DNA of 64,000 bases from Clostridiales bacterium (lineage in GTDB: Bacteria; Bacillota; Clostridia; Christensenellales; Aristaeellaceae), in assembly GCA_015056255.1 (NCBI GenBank), contig SVGP01000017.1:1-64000 (forward strand), in the 5' to 3' direction. Positions 15,864 through 25,229 of this stretch are shown one piece after another (the first letter of the stretch is position 1; every line of letters starts with the position of its first letter). The notes beneath the pieces were generated by a model, which saw only the letters and a program-made list of their open reading frames with translations, was not told where the DNA came from and did no database searches. The translations under genes and the position numbers were made by a program.

Positions 15864-17390
15864 TTATCCTCCGTATTCCACCTTGCCGCGCGCGGGCTTG
15901 TAGTACGCCTCGACCAGAAGATCGCGCTTGATTTCGCTTCCATCTGCATTCCAGTAGACGCGGTATGCCTTTGCGCGATAGCCGGTTCTGGGCTCGTTGA
16001 TGGTCACAAGCTCGCCCGGGCCAAGCAGCGGGTTATACACATACTCTGGCTCGCCCGGATCGATGCGCTGGGTGGTTTTGGCTTCGATGGTGATGTATTT
16101 TCCGTCGGGGAAAAGCTCGCCATAGATTTCGCAGTACACGCGCTTGTTTTCTGAGACGTAGGCGATCAGGTACATCGGATAAGACGAGGTATTTTTAAAC
16201 TTCATGTCCTGACTGCCCCAGCTGACGGTCGCGTCCTTGCCGCGGTCGACATAACTGACGGGGCGGGAATGCTCGTGCCATTCGACAATTTCGCAGTTGG
16301 CCTTCATGGCTGCGTTCCAAAGAGTGGTGGAAACCTGACAGACGCCGCCGCCGATATCCTCGGCGATTTCGCCGGACTGATAAACCGTTGCCTTTTTATA
16401 GCCGCGCTTGGAGGTACGCTGACCTACAACCTCGTTAAACGAGAAAGTCGCGCCTGGTTCGACGCAGTAGCCGTTGATGGCGGCGCAGGAAAGCTGAAGG
16501 TTTGTAAGCCTGTTTTTATTGGAGCTGGAGGCGTTGGTCACGGCGGTTGTGATCAGGCCGAACTTGCTTTCAAAATCGTCTTCGGTGACGGCTGGCTCAA
16601 TCGTCTCCACGTTGATTTCGATCGTGCCGCCCCCGTTTTCAAGGAGAGAAAAGGCGTTTTTATAAAGCGCGTCCTTGTCAACTGTCGTACCCGATGTGGA
16701 GGAGGAAAGCGTAAAGGTCTTGGTGTTCACGTCAAAGCCGGTGACAGAGGCGTTTTTGCTGGAAGAGGAGAGGGAAGAGGCAATACTGTCGGTCCATTTT
16801 TTGAGAAGATTCTGGTCAAAATTCGTTCGTGCGATATCAAACTGCTCGTTGACCTGACCAAGCTGACTAATCGAGCGATAGCGCTCTTCAAGCGTTCCCT
16901 CGCGGCCGACCGCCCATGCCTTTGATAGCACTTCCTCATAATTGCTTTCATAGCCCAAATCCTTTGCGGTCATCGTCCACGTTCTGCCGGCAAAGGTTAG
17001 GGAGATTGCGCGGTTTTCGAGCGGCGCTTCAATGCTGTCTCTCCAGTGTTCAAGGGCGCGTTCCTTGCTCACGCCGGCCAAGGAATAGCCGTCGACGACG
17101 ATACCGGAATAATAGCCGCTCGCTTCTACGGCGCTTCGCATGGCCTGAAAGCGGCGGTATTCGCCGAGTTCATGGATGACAAACACAAACGACGCCATCA
17201 GCACGATCAGCATCAGGCACGTGACTGGCAGCGCCCACCAACAATGCGGCGCGCGCTTGCGCCTTGCCTGCGCTTTTTTGCGCTGAGCGGTCTTTTTGTG
17301 AACGCGGGCTTTGCCTGGCGCTCTTTTCAAATTTTTCTTTCTGGACTTCAGTTCGTCTGTTTTGCGTTTACTGGTCTTGGATTTGGTCAT
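15864..17390 (-). CDS. VanW family protein
   Basis: 508 residues. A very basic N-terminus (first ~48 residues, many K/R) precedes a membrane segment (about 50-72). Next comes a ~120-residue peptidoglycan-binding-like region (GIVVDGYSLAGVSKERALEHW) and the VanW domain with PGATFSFNEVVGQRTSKRGY and IGGGVCQVSTTLWNAA. A C-terminal tail follows. The protein is anchored outside. VanW function is not established; it is common in Clostridia without any resistance cluster. The start overlaps the rarA stop by 23 bases and has GGGAG upstream. Confidence 0.9.
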   Translation of the reverse strand: MTKSKTSKRKTDELKSRKKNLKRAPGKARVHKKTAQRKKAQARRKRAPHCWWALPVTCLMLIVLMASFVFVIHELGEYRRFQAMRSAVEASGYYSGIVVDGYSLAGVSKERALEHWRDSIEAPLENRAISLTFAGRTWTMTAKDLGYESNYEEVLSKAWAVGREGTLEERYRSISQLGQVNEQFDIARTNFDQNLLKKWTDSIASSLSSSSKNASVTGFDVNTKTFTLSSSTSGTTVDKDALYKNAFSLLENGGGTIEINVETIEPAVTEDDFESKFGLITTAVTNASSSNKNRLTNLQLSCAAINGYCVEPGATFSFNEVVGQRTSKRGYKKATVYQSGEIAEDIGGGVCQVSTTLWNAAMKANCEIVEWHEHSRPVSYVDRGKDATVSWGSQDMKFKNTSSYPMYLIAYVSENKRVYCEIYGELFPDGKYITIEAKTTQRIDPGEPEYVYNPLLGPGELVTINEPRTGYRAKAYRVYWNADGSEIKRDLLVEAYYKPARGKVEYGG

Positions 17391-18741
17391 TTTTTGCTCC
17401 CTTTATTATGCGATTGATGATTTCATCGTTTATGCGTGCGTCTTCTTCCCGCTTTGTGCGAAGAAGGCGGATTTCTTTTTCATAGCCCTCATTGCTCGGC
17501 TCGTAATAAGGAAGACCCTCGGCTTCGATGGGGGCATACCTTTGATGAATGTAATGACCGGAAAAATCGTGGGGATACAGATAGCCTTCCCCGCTTCCGA
17601 GCTTGTCTGCACCTTTATAGTGGGTGTCGCGAAGGTGCAAAGGCACGTTTTCATATTCGCCCTTTTCCGCGTCCGCCCATGCGCGGTCAATCGCCATGAC
17701 GACGGAATTGGATTTCGGGCTTTCGCAAACGGTGATGATGGCCTGCGCGATGGGCAGCCTCGCCTCCGGCATGCCGATGGCGTTTAACGATTGCCACGCA
17801 GCGGCGGCGGTCAGCATGGCGTTGGGGTTGGCCATGCCCACGTCCTCGCTGGCGTGCGCAATGATGCGCCGGACGATGATTCTGGGATCCACGCCCGCGT
17901 GATCAAGACGCGCAAACCACGCAAGCGCAGCGTCCGAATCCGAGCCTCGAAGGGATTTGCAGAAGGCGGAAAGCATGTCGTAAAACAGGCTTTCGTCCAT
18001 TCGAAGGGCGGGGGTCTGAATGGAGTCGTCCGCGATTTCAGGAGAGATGTGAATTTCGCCCTTCCGGTTGACAGGCGTTGACAGAACCGCGATTTCAAGC
18101 GCGTTTAATGCGCTTCTCACATCTCCGCTTGCAGCCTGCGCAATTCTTCTTGCGGCTTCGTCGTCAATCGTTACATACTGAAGGCCGAAGCCCCTTTCCT
18201 CATCTTTTACCGCGCGGCGGATGGCGGAAATCACATCCTCCTGCGAAAGCGGCTCAAACCGAAACAGCCGGCAGCGGCTGACAATGGCCGGAGTCATGGC
18301 GATCATCGGATTTTCGGTGGTGGAGCCGATAAAGCGGATTACTCCCTTTTCAATGGCGGGCAGGATGGAGTCGGACTGCGCCTTGCTCCATCTATGGCAC
18401 TCGTCAAGGAGAAGATAGGTGGCCTGCCCGTACATTTTCAGGCGGCTTTCCGCGCGGGCGAGAACTTCTCTTACGTCCGATACGCCGCTGGTTACGGCGT
18501 TCATTTTTTCAAAGGCGGCGTTGGTGGTTTCGGCGACGATGGAGGCCAGGGTGGTTTTTCCGGTTCCGGGCGGGCCCCAGAAGATGGAGCTGGTCAGCCG
18601 GTCGGCTTCGATAGCGCGCCTTAAAAGCTTGCCTTCGCCGACAATCTGCTTTTGTCCCATGAACTCGTCAAGCGTCTTTGGACGCATGCGGTCAGCCAGC
18701 GGCGCGAGCTTTTTTGCGCCCATTGAGAAAAGGTCTTCCAT
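17368..18741 (-). CDS. rarA: Replication-associated recombination protein A
   Basis: 457 residues, the usual length for RarA/MgsA, an AAA+ ATPase acting at stalled forks. N-terminal PLADRMRPKTLDEFMGQ, Walker A WGPPGTGKTTLAS (about 53-65), Walker B LLLDECHRWSKAQSD (family norm DEIHRF), sensor IGSTTENP and the C-terminal LRDTHYKGADKLGSGEGYLYPHD split over the RarA tail. It is the first gene of the minus-strand set rarA-vanW-kinase-vanY. Confidence 0.95.
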   Translation of the reverse strand: MEDLFSMGAKKLAPLADRMRPKTLDEFMGQKQIVGEGKLLRRAIEADRLTSSIFWGPPGTGKTTLASIVAETTNAAFEKMNAVTSGVSDVREVLARAESRLKMYGQATYLLLDECHRWSKAQSDSILPAIEKGVIRFIGSTTENPMIAMTPAIVSRCRLFRFEPLSQEDVISAIRRAVKDEERGFGLQYVTIDDEAARRIAQAASGDVRSALNALEIAVLSTPVNRKGEIHISPEIADDSIQTPALRMDESLFYDMLSAFCKSLRGSDSDAALAWFARLDHAGVDPRIIVRRIIAHASEDVGMANPNAMLTAAAAWQSLNAIGMPEARLPIAQAIITVCESPKSNSVVMAIDRAWADAEKGEYENVPLHLRDTHYKGADKLGSGEGYLYPHDFSGHYIHQRYAPIEAEGLPYYEPSNEGYEKEIRLLRTKREEDARINDEIINRIIKGAKNDQIQDQ

Positions 18742-18769
18742 TTGATGGAACCTCCGGATATAAGCGTGA

Positions 18770-19645
18770 TTATTTTGCCCTGTGCGGGACGATTGAATGC
18801 ATGGTGACGGTTATAAGCACAATCGCGGCGCCAACGATTCCGAACACGCCGGGAAACACGCCCATGAACACGAACACCCATACGGGATTTAATACGGGCT
18901 CAAGATTGGTGATAATGGCTGCGCTGACGGCGGAGGTGCGCTTGATGCCGATGGAGAAAAACAGATATCCTACGCCCAGCGACACGCCAAGGAGAATCGC
19001 CTTTACAAAATCCATGGCAATCATGGAAGAAGTGTAGGTATCGGTCGGCACAAAATGCACGTTCGGATCGAAAAACAGGCCTGCCGCCAGCACGATTGAA
19101 AACACATTTCCAAGATACGAGTAGGATATCGGGTCGCAACCCGGAAGGCGCGAGGCGAAGAACACGAGGGCGAAGGTAAGCCCGCTCAAAAGCGCAAGCA
19201 TGTTTCCGAGCATCGAGCCATCCCCGCCGCCAAGGCCTTCCAGACAGCAAAGCACTACGCCCAGCATGACGAAGATCACCGTGATAACGTCTCTCTTCGC
19301 GGGTTTTTGCCGAAACACGAGCAGGTTTAGTAAAACGACATAGGCGGGCATGGAATACTGAAGCACAATGGCGTTGGAAGCGGAGGTATAGAGGGTCGCG
19401 GACATGTATAAAAGGCTTGTGAGCACGACGCCCAATGCGCCGATGATCAGGGCAGGCGTGATTTTCACCTTGAACGATTTTCTGAAAAGCGCAAAAATCA
19501 GGCTGGCAACAATGCCGCGCACGCCTGTTTTCGTAAAGCCGTTCCACATAAGCCCCTGAGAGAGCACGCCCGAAAAGCTCCAGGCGATCGCGCCGAGCGC
19601 AACGAACAAAGGGGGAATCAGAGACGCCCATTTTGTCTTATTCAT
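18770..19645 (-). CDS. EamA/DMT family transporter
   Basis: 291 residues with ten hydrophobic segments and the two-fold EamA repeat. Conserved-looking pieces are SGVLSQGLMWNG, NAIVLQYSMPAYVVLLNLL at the end of the first half and ITNLEPVLNPVWVFVF in the second. It is an inner-membrane drug/metabolite permease of unknown substrate. GGAGCAGGGT precedes the ATG. It lies 15 bases after the dehydrogenase gene and may be cotranscribed with it. Confidence 0.88.
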   Translation of the reverse strand: MNKTKWASLIPPLFVALGAIAWSFSGVLSQGLMWNGFTKTGVRGIVASLIFALFRKSFKVKITPALIIGALGVVLTSLLYMSATLYTSASNAIVLQYSMPAYVVLLNLLVFRQKPAKRDVITVIFVMLGVVLCCLEGLGGGDGSMLGNMLALLSGLTFALVFFASRLPGCDPISYSYLGNVFSIVLAAGLFFDPNVHFVPTDTYTSSMIAMDFVKAILLGVSLGVGYLFFSIGIKRTSAVSAAIITNLEPVLNPVWVFVFMGVFPGVFGIVGAAIVLITVTMHSIVPHRAK

Positions 19646-19660
19646 ACCCTGCTCCTGATA

Positions 19661-20596
19661 TTAGACGTTTACGCGGTTGATCGGGTTTCCGTTTATGAAG
19701 CTTTTTAGGTTTTCGCAGGCAATTTTCATAAGGCGGCTTCTGGCCTCGATGGGCGCCCAGGCGATGTGCGGGGTTAAAATAACATTGGGCGCACTCAAAA
19801 GCGGATTGTCGGCTCGAATTGGCTCGACCGACACAACATCGGCGGCAAAACAGCCGATCTTTCCGGATATCAGCGCGTCTTTTACGTCCTTTTCGTTTAC
19901 AAGGCCGCCGCGCGCGGTGTTTACAATCCAAACGCCCTTTTTCATTTTCGAAATGGATGCGCCTGCAATCATTTCCTTATTGTTATCCTTTAAGGGGCAG
20001 TTCAGGGAGATGATATCGGATTCACGATAGATTTTTTCAAGCGTTTCTTCGGAATTTTGAGAAGGAGAATAGGTGATCACGTTCATGCCGAAGGCTGCGG
20101 CGATGCCCGCTACGCGTTTTCCGATCGCGCCGTTTCCGATGACGCCGATGGTTTTTCCATCAAGCTCGGTAAGCGGATAATCCCAGAAGCAGAAATCCTT
20201 TGCGTTTTCCCACGCGCCGGATAAACACTTTTCGCTGTGCGCGCCCACATGATGAGCGATTTCAAGAATCAACGCAAACACGTGCTGGGCGACGGAAGCG
20301 GTCGAGTAGGCGGGAATATTGGTAACCACTATGCCCGATTCCTTGGCAAACGCCGTATCCACCACATTATAGCCCGTGGCCAAAACGCCGATGTATTTCA
20401 GGCGGGGAAGATTTATCATAGTGTCCTTCGTCATGGGACACTTGTTAAGAAGGACTGCGTCCGCGTCCTTTGCGCGGGAAACGATGTCCTTTTCATCCGT
20501 CCGGTCGTATACCGCAACGTCTCCAAGCGCCTTGATTTCGTCCCACGTAAGGTCGCCGGGATTGGCTGTGAACCCGTCCAAAACCACGATACGCAT
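19661..20596 (-). CDS. D-2-hydroxyacid dehydrogenase
   Basis: 311 residues from the ATG at 20596, eight bases after AAGGAG. NAD-binding loop GVIGNGAIGKRVAG (about 147-160); catalytic Arg in NTARGGLVNE, Glu in VEPIRADNPLL and His in TPHIAWAP. The family reduces 2-oxoacids or oxidises D-hydroxyacids such as glycerate or lactate; hydroxypyruvate/glycerate is the likeliest guess. Cytoplasmic. Confidence 0.92.
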   Translation of the reverse strand: MRIVVLDGFTANPGDLTWDEIKALGDVAVYDRTDEKDIVSRAKDADAVLLNKCPMTKDTMINLPRLKYIGVLATGYNVVDTAFAKESGIVVTNIPAYSTASVAQHVFALILEIAHHVGAHSEKCLSGAWENAKDFCFWDYPLTELDGKTIGVIGNGAIGKRVAGIAAAFGMNVITYSPSQNSEETLEKIYRESDIISLNCPLKDNNKEMIAGASISKMKKGVWIVNTARGGLVNEKDVKDALISGKIGCFAADVVSVEPIRADNPLLSAPNVILTPHIAWAPIEARSRLMKIACENLKSFINGNPINRVNV

Positions 20597-20780
20597 GCCA
20601 TTAACTCCTTTGCACACATTTCCATTATAATAATATGACAAACAATGTAATAAATCAAGCTACGTCAGATTATGAAACGAATACATTGTTGAAATTAACG
20701 CGATTTATCCCTGATTTGCCATGCAGATAAGCGAATTTGCGCTTCTTTCGTTAAATCATTTATAAATTCCTGCTTTTCAC

Positions 20781-20809
20781 TTGAAACCTTAAAATTCACC
20801 ATGTAATAT
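20781..20809 (+). promoter_or_regulatory. Promoter of HPr-like gene
   Basis: TTGAAA (20781-20786), 17 bases, TAATAT (20804-20809). Confidence 0.6.
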
Positions 20810-20861
20810 AGAAGACGGAATTAATGCGCTGCGTGCGCGAATCAGTAAGGGAGACAGAACA

Positions 20862-21092
20862 ATGAGAGCCGTTAATATAAAGCTCAGCCTGGCTGAGAAT
20901 GTAAAGCAGTTTGTAAACATCGCCAGCCGTCACCCCTATGATATCGACCTGCGCGTAGGTCGTCATGTTGTTGATGGCAAGTCCATTCTGGGTATTTTCT
21001 CTCTGGATCTTTCCAAGCCCATTACACTGGAAGTGTATGACGACAACTGCGACGATCTCATGGAAGAGATCAAGCCCTTCATCATCGGTTAA
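20862..21092 (+). CDS. HPr-like protein lacking the active histidine
   Basis: 76 residues. It aligns over its full length with HPr: FVNIASRH with LVQLASKF, and KSILGIFSLD with KSIMGLMSLG, the segment holding the regulatory Ser46. The active site GLHARP is replaced by SLAENV, so the phospho-accepting His15, Arg17 and Pro18 are all gone. It cannot carry PTS phosphate but could still be phosphorylated by HPr kinase, as Crh of Bacillus is. It has its own promoter, AAGGGAG ribosome site and terminator. It may act in catabolite control; function is unproven. Confidence 0.85.
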   Translation: MRAVNIKLSLAENVKQFVNIASRHPYDIDLRVGRHVVDGKSILGIFSLDLSKPITLEVYDDNCDDLMEEIKPFIIG

Positions 21093-21107
21093 TTACTAAA
21101 GAAGTAT

Positions 21108-21140
21108 GGCAGAGCGCGTTTGAACACGCGCTCTGCCTTT
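21108..21140 (+). terminator. Terminator after HPr-like gene
   Basis: Twelve-base perfect stem GGCAGAGCGCGT / ACGCGCTCTGCC with TTT. Confidence 0.85.
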
Positions 21141-21162
21141 CATACGTAAAGGGGTAATGAAA

Positions 21163-22332
21163 ATGGATATGAATTTATACATGCAGTTTCACGAGCCGGT
21201 CAATCGCGTAAACACTGAATGCATCAAGTGGGACAACCGCGCTTCCTTCGGAAACAAAGACGCCCTGCCCATGTGGGTGGCCGATATGGACTTTAAAACC
21301 GCGGACGGCATCATCGACGCGCTCGTCAAGCGCGCCCAGCACGGCGTTTTTGGCTATGCGCAGGAAAACGCGCGCGACAAGGAAGCCGTGTGCAATTGGA
21401 TGAAAAAAAGACACAATACCCATGTCGAGCCCGAATGGATTCTCTACAGCCCCGGCGTAGTGGACAGCATCTATCACGTATTGAATGCCAAGTTTGAAAA
21501 GGGCGCGCGCGTGGTTATCCAGCCCCCGGTTTACGGCCCGTTTTCCGGCATGACGAACAAAGCCGGCATGAAGCTCATCGAAAATCGTCTGATCGAAACC
21601 GAAAACGGCTGGGCAATCGACTTTAACGGCCTTGAGGAGATCTTTAAAGCCGGCGCCGAAGCGATGATTTTCTGCTCGCCCCATAACCCCATCGGCCGCG
21701 TATGGAAAAAAGATGAACTCGAAACGCTTGTAAAGCTCTGTAACCAGTACGGCGTACTTCTGATCGCCGATGAAATCCACGCGGATTTTGAATTAAGAGG
21801 CGCAGTTCATACCTCTATTTTAAGCGTACCCGGCGGCGAAAACGCAGTTGTGTTCATCTCCGCCACCAAAACCTTCAACTTAGCCGCCATCCGCCATTCC
21901 ACGATCCTCTGCCCGAACGAAGATCTGAGAAAGAAAATCGCGGATTCTTTGAATAACGCCATGGCCGAAGTCAATCTCTTTGGCCGCCTTGCCACCCGCG
22001 CCGCCTATGAAACCGGCTGGGATTGGCTGGATGCGCTCAACGAATACCTCTCCGACAGCCGCGACATTTTAATGCAGGGCATCGAAAAGATCGACGGCAT
22101 CCGCGCTCACGCGCCCGAGGGCACGTATCTGATGTGGCTCGATTGCCGCGAACTCGGTCTTTCCGACGATGAACTTAAGGATTTCTTTATTCAAAAATGC
22201 GGCATCATTCCCACAAACGGCACCTTCTTTGGAACCGGCGGCGAGGGCCACATGCGCCTGAATTTCGCAACCACCCATAAAAATATCTTAACTGCACTCG
22301 AACGCATCGAAAAGGCGGTTCGCGGCGCGTGA
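21163..22332 (+). CDS. MalY/PatB-type aminotransferase or C-S lyase
   Basis: 389 residues. I take the ATG at 21163 since it sits eight bases after GGGG; the ATG at 21157 is too close. Fold-type I PLP enzyme of the MalY/PatB branch: LPMWVADMDFKTADGI near the N-terminus, FCSPHNPIGRVW, LLIADEIHADFEL and SATKTFNLAAIRHS with the PLP lysine. Members cleave cystathionine or cysteine conjugates; some have regulatory roles. The gene's last bases overlap the next start (GTGA). Confidence 0.9.
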   Translation: MDMNLYMQFHEPVNRVNTECIKWDNRASFGNKDALPMWVADMDFKTADGIIDALVKRAQHGVFGYAQENARDKEAVCNWMKKRHNTHVEPEWILYSPGVVDSIYHVLNAKFEKGARVVIQPPVYGPFSGMTNKAGMKLIENRLIETENGWAIDFNGLEEIFKAGAEAMIFCSPHNPIGRVWKKDELETLVKLCNQYGVLLIADEIHADFELRGAVHTSILSVPGGENAVVFISATKTFNLAAIRHSTILCPNEDLRKKIADSLNNAMAEVNLFGRLATRAAYETGWDWLDALNEYLSDSRDILMQGIEKIDGIRAHAPEGTYLMWLDCRELGLSDDELKDFFIQKCGIIPTNGTFFGTGGEGHMRLNFATTHKNILTALERIEKAVRGA

Positions 22333-22913
22333 AAATCATCGTATTTGATACGGAAACCACGTCGTTAAAGCCCGGTCAGATCTGCCAGATCGCCTATCTG
22401 ATTTGCGAAAACGGCTTTGTCACCGGAAAAAGCATGTTTTTCACCGTCGATCAGATGGACGAAAGGAGTCAGGGCGTTCACGGCTTCAGCACGGAGATGC
22501 TTAAAACCCTGTCGGGCGGAAAGACCTTTTCCGACTGTGCGCAGGAGATTTTTGAGGACTTTTCTTCAGCCGAAACCATCGTCGGGCACAACGTTTCCTT
22601 CGATATGCGGTTTTTGAAGGCGGAATTTGAGCGCGTGAACCTCGCGCTTGAAAATGTAAAAACCTTCTGTACCATGAACCATTTTACCGGCAACATGAAA
22701 ATGCGCCGGAAATTTCAGAACTATAAGCCCAAGCCTCCCAAGCTCATCGAGCTTAAGGAGTATTTCGGTCTTGAAGATACTCTCGTCGAAGAAAAAGCCA
22801 CCGAATGGTTCGGCGGTAGCGGCAATCAGCACGACGCGAGGTTTGACGCGGCGATGACGTTTTTGTGTCTTCAAAAGGGCGCGGAGCTTGGAATGGTTGC
22901 AGGTTTATTATAA
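22329..22913 (+). CDS. DnaQ-like 3'-5' exonuclease
   Basis: 194 residues from a GTG that overlaps the upstream stop. DEDDh motifs: VFDTETTSL (Exo I), GHNVSFDMRFL (Exo II) and QHDARFDAAMT (Exo III, with His and Asp). It is a stand-alone epsilon/RNase T-type nuclease; DNA proofreading, repair and RNA trimming are all possible. Translational coupling to the aminotransferase gene is probably accidental operon structure. Confidence 0.88.
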   Translation: MKIIVFDTETTSLKPGQICQIAYLICENGFVTGKSMFFTVDQMDERSQGVHGFSTEMLKTLSGGKTFSDCAQEIFEDFSSAETIVGHNVSFDMRFLKAEFERVNLALENVKTFCTMNHFTGNMKMRRKFQNYKPKPPKLIELKEYFGLEDTLVEEKATEWFGGSGNQHDARFDAAMTFLCLQKGAELGMVAGLL

Positions 22914-22920
22914 TTCATTG

Positions 22921-22990
22921 GCAGGACGGGAGCCCCCCGTCCTATGATAAAAAGGCAGCGCGGGCGACCATCGCCTGCGCTGTCTTTTGT
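22921..22990. terminator. P1 palindrome and terminator between convergent genes
   Basis: GGACGGGAGCCCCCCGTCC (22923-22941) is followed by AAAAAGGCAGCGCGGGCG / CGCCTGCGCTGTCTTTT (to 22988), which can stop transcription both ways between 22913 and 22999. Confidence 0.65.
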
Positions 22991-22998
22991 ATATTTTC

Positions 22999-24102
22999 TT
23001 ATCTTCTGTTCTGCTGAATAATTTCCATAATCAGCCGCATGCTTTCAAGAGAGGATCCGTCGTTGATGGAGCCTGCGGTTGAAATATTCACGCCGCCGTA
23101 TTCAAATCCGTCCTTAATGTCTCTCAGCGTTTCCTGAATCAGCGCTTCCCTGTCGTTTCTCATAAAGGAGAAGGGCGCAATGCAGCCGTCGATTCGGGCA
23201 TGCGGAAGATGCTTTCTGATTTCGGGCACGAGCACCGTCGGGCCGAAGTTTACGCCGTTTAGGTCGAGGCGGCCTAAAATGGGCAGAAGATGACCCATGG
23301 CGCTGTCGGAATGCTGGTAGCGCTTATCTTCCGGGTTGGGACTGAAGCGCTCGAAGACCTTTTTAAGCACGGGATAGCCGAATTTTTCGTAGAGATCGGG
23401 CGAGAGCAGGCAGCAGTTGTCGTCTGCAAAGGAGAAGCCATGGCGCTTTTCTTCGGGAAGTTCCGCTTCGTCGTCCATGATGTCGGCCATTTTGATGATG
23501 ACATCCGCAATTGTATTTGAAAATCTTTCCGCAAGCTCATCTTCATCGAGGAGGAAATACAGAAACTCGGTCGTTCCCATGAGCGAGCAGGCTAAAGTGA
23601 CCGGGCCTCTGATATGGTGAACAGGCGAGGGGCGAACGCCGTAGGTTTCAAATACGCGCTTTTTTTCCGCCTCCCAGTTCTTGGGCAGCATGAATTCGCG
23701 AAGATCCATTTTGTCGACTTTGTCCAACACCTTTTCAAGCGCTTCCGCGTCCTCGATGGATTCCTTCAGCCATTCGGTTTCGTTGTGCATGATGTATTCG
23801 CCGCCGAACACCTCTCCGATGCGTTTGACATAGGGAAGGTGCGCGTCGTCAGGCAAAAAGTTTTCGTTCAAAAGTCGCTTGCCGACGATTTTTTCGGCCT
23901 TGTCGTTGTAGCGCTTGTTGAGCTCGATTCGCCTTTCGCGGGGCGTGTATCCCCATGGATTGCCCTTCTCGCCGAGCTCCGCAAACACGCATTCATCGCT
24001 CATGCGGATGCCGAGCGCCACCGTATCGGCCTTATAAAAGCAATTGTCCTTATGCGCAAGCGCGTCGTCCTGCCAGAATTTTTCAAGATTCAGTTCGCCC
24101 AT
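22999..24102 (-). CDS. Uroporphyrinogen decarboxylase-family protein
   Basis: 367 residues, TIM-barrel UroD superfamily. Recognisable pieces are VHHIRGPVTLACSLMG, SFADDNCCLLSPDLYEKF, HSDSAMGHLLPILGRLDLNG, VNFGP and the C-terminal YGGVNISTAGSI. The haem-enzyme N-terminal motif is missing. In gut Clostridia such proteins are corrinoid methyltransferases (MtaA/CmuA-like) or of unknown role; a true HemE is unlikely as no haem genes are nearby. No corrinoid protein is adjacent. GGAGGG precedes the ATG. Confidence 0.8.
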   Translation of the reverse strand: MGELNLEKFWQDDALAHKDNCFYKADTVALGIRMSDECVFAELGEKGNPWGYTPRERRIELNKRYNDKAEKIVGKRLLNENFLPDDAHLPYVKRIGEVFGGEYIMHNETEWLKESIEDAEALEKVLDKVDKMDLREFMLPKNWEAEKKRVFETYGVRPSPVHHIRGPVTLACSLMGTTEFLYFLLDEDELAERFSNTIADVIIKMADIMDDEAELPEEKRHGFSFADDNCCLLSPDLYEKFGYPVLKKVFERFSPNPEDKRYQHSDSAMGHLLPILGRLDLNGVNFGPTVLVPEIRKHLPHARIDGCIAPFSFMRNDREALIQETLRDIKDGFEYGGVNISTAGSINDGSSLESMRLIMEIIQQNRR

Positions 24103-24205
24103 ATTGAATTTCCCTCCGTTTCAAACCGCATATTATGTATTGTTTATATTATATCATGGGTTTGTCTCAATGAAAAGTACGATTTTACAATATAGGGGAT
24201 GTATT

Positions 24206-24234
24206 TTGTAGGAATTTGTGATAAAATATATAAG
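24206..24234 (+). promoter_or_regulatory. Possible promoter of salvage operon
   Basis: TTGTAG (24206), 17 bases, TATAAG (24229-24234), about 60 bases ahead of the nucleotidyltransferase start. Confidence 0.4.
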
Positions 24235-24293
24235 GTAACGGTAAAAAATACAGTTGTCCTCAAACGGCGACTGATAATCGGGAGATGATTACC

Positions 24294-25223
24294 TTGAAAA
24301 AAAAGACGCTTGTAATCATGGCGGCGGGACTCGGCAGCCGTTTCGGCGCGGGCGCGGGCAAAAAGCAGGTTACCCCTGTGGACGACGCCGGTCATCTGAT
24401 TATCGATTATTCCATTTATGACGCGATCCGCGCGGGCTTTGAAAAGGTCGTTTTCGTCATTAAGCCCGAAAGCCGCGATATGTTCCACGAGGCGATCCGT
24501 AAGCGCGTGGAAAAGCACGTTGAAATCGCATACGCGTATCAAACGCTTGAAAAATATCTGCCGGAAGGATTTTGCATCCCAGAAGGCCGCGAAAAGCCGT
24601 GGGGCACGGGTCACGCCGCGCTGTGCGCAAGAAATGAAGTGGAAGGCGCGTTTGTCGTCATCAATGCCGACGACTTTTATGGTCGCGACGCCTTTGAAAC
24701 CGCGGCGCGCTTTATCGATGAAAGCGACAGCGAAACCGAACACGCCATGGTCGGCTATGCGCTCAGAAACACCATGACGCCCTTCGGATCCGTCGCGCGC
24801 GGCGTTTGCACGACCGATGAAGGCGGAAACCTCGTTTCCGTTATCGAGCGCACCAAGATCGTTTCCCGCGGAGAGGACGCTGCGTTTACCGAGGACGGCG
24901 AAACCTGGACGCCCATTTCCGGCGATACCACTGTTTCATTAAACCTTTGGGTATTTAAAAACAGCATCTTTGACGAAATGCAGGCGCGTTTTGCGCACTT
25001 TGTAAACGAGGAAATCAATGACAATCCTCTTAAAAAGGAATATTATCTGCCTTCCGTTTCCAACCAGCTTTTGAGTGAAAACAAAGCGACCTTCAGGGTT
25101 CTGACCACGAAAGCGCGCTGGTTCGGCATGACGTATCTGGAGGATCTTCCCAATACCAAAGCAAATATTGCCCAGATGAAGGAAAACGGCGAATACCCCG
25201 AAAACCTCTGGGAAAGGAGATAA
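24294..25223 (+). CDS. Sugar-1-phosphate nucleotidyltransferase
   Basis: 309 residues from a TTG at 24294 (GGGAG nine bases upstream; the ATG at 24285 touches that site). NTP-transferase motif LVIMAAGLGSRFG, KPWGTGHA for nucleobase/sugar contacts, VVINADDFYG for metal and YLPSVSNQLL near the end. It probably makes UDP-sugars from hexose- or hexosamine-1-phosphates. The immediate neighbours nahK and galE (7-base gap and ATGA overlap) show one pathway: phosphorylate GalNAc/GlcNAc, activate with UTP, epimerise. This matches the order of roles in the bifidobacterial lacto-N-biose pathway. Sugar specificity is inferred from the neighbours. Confidence 0.82.
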   Translation: MKKKTLVIMAAGLGSRFGAGAGKKQVTPVDDAGHLIIDYSIYDAIRAGFEKVVFVIKPESRDMFHEAIRKRVEKHVEIAYAYQTLEKYLPEGFCIPEGREKPWGTGHAALCARNEVEGAFVVINADDFYGRDAFETAARFIDESDSETEHAMVGYALRNTMTPFGSVARGVCTTDEGGNLVSVIERTKIVSRGEDAAFTEDGETWTPISGDTTVSLNLWVFKNSIFDEMQARFAHFVNEEINDNPLKKEYYLPSVSNQLLSENKATFRVLTTKARWFGMTYLEDLPNTKANIAQMKENGEYPENLWERR

Positions 25224-25229
25224 AGAAAA

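Noticed and set aside
14119-17390. Vancomycin-resistance cluster (VanY, VanW)
   Set aside because: No VanHAX-type ligase, VanR/S or VanT nearby; both families are common wall proteins in Clostridia.
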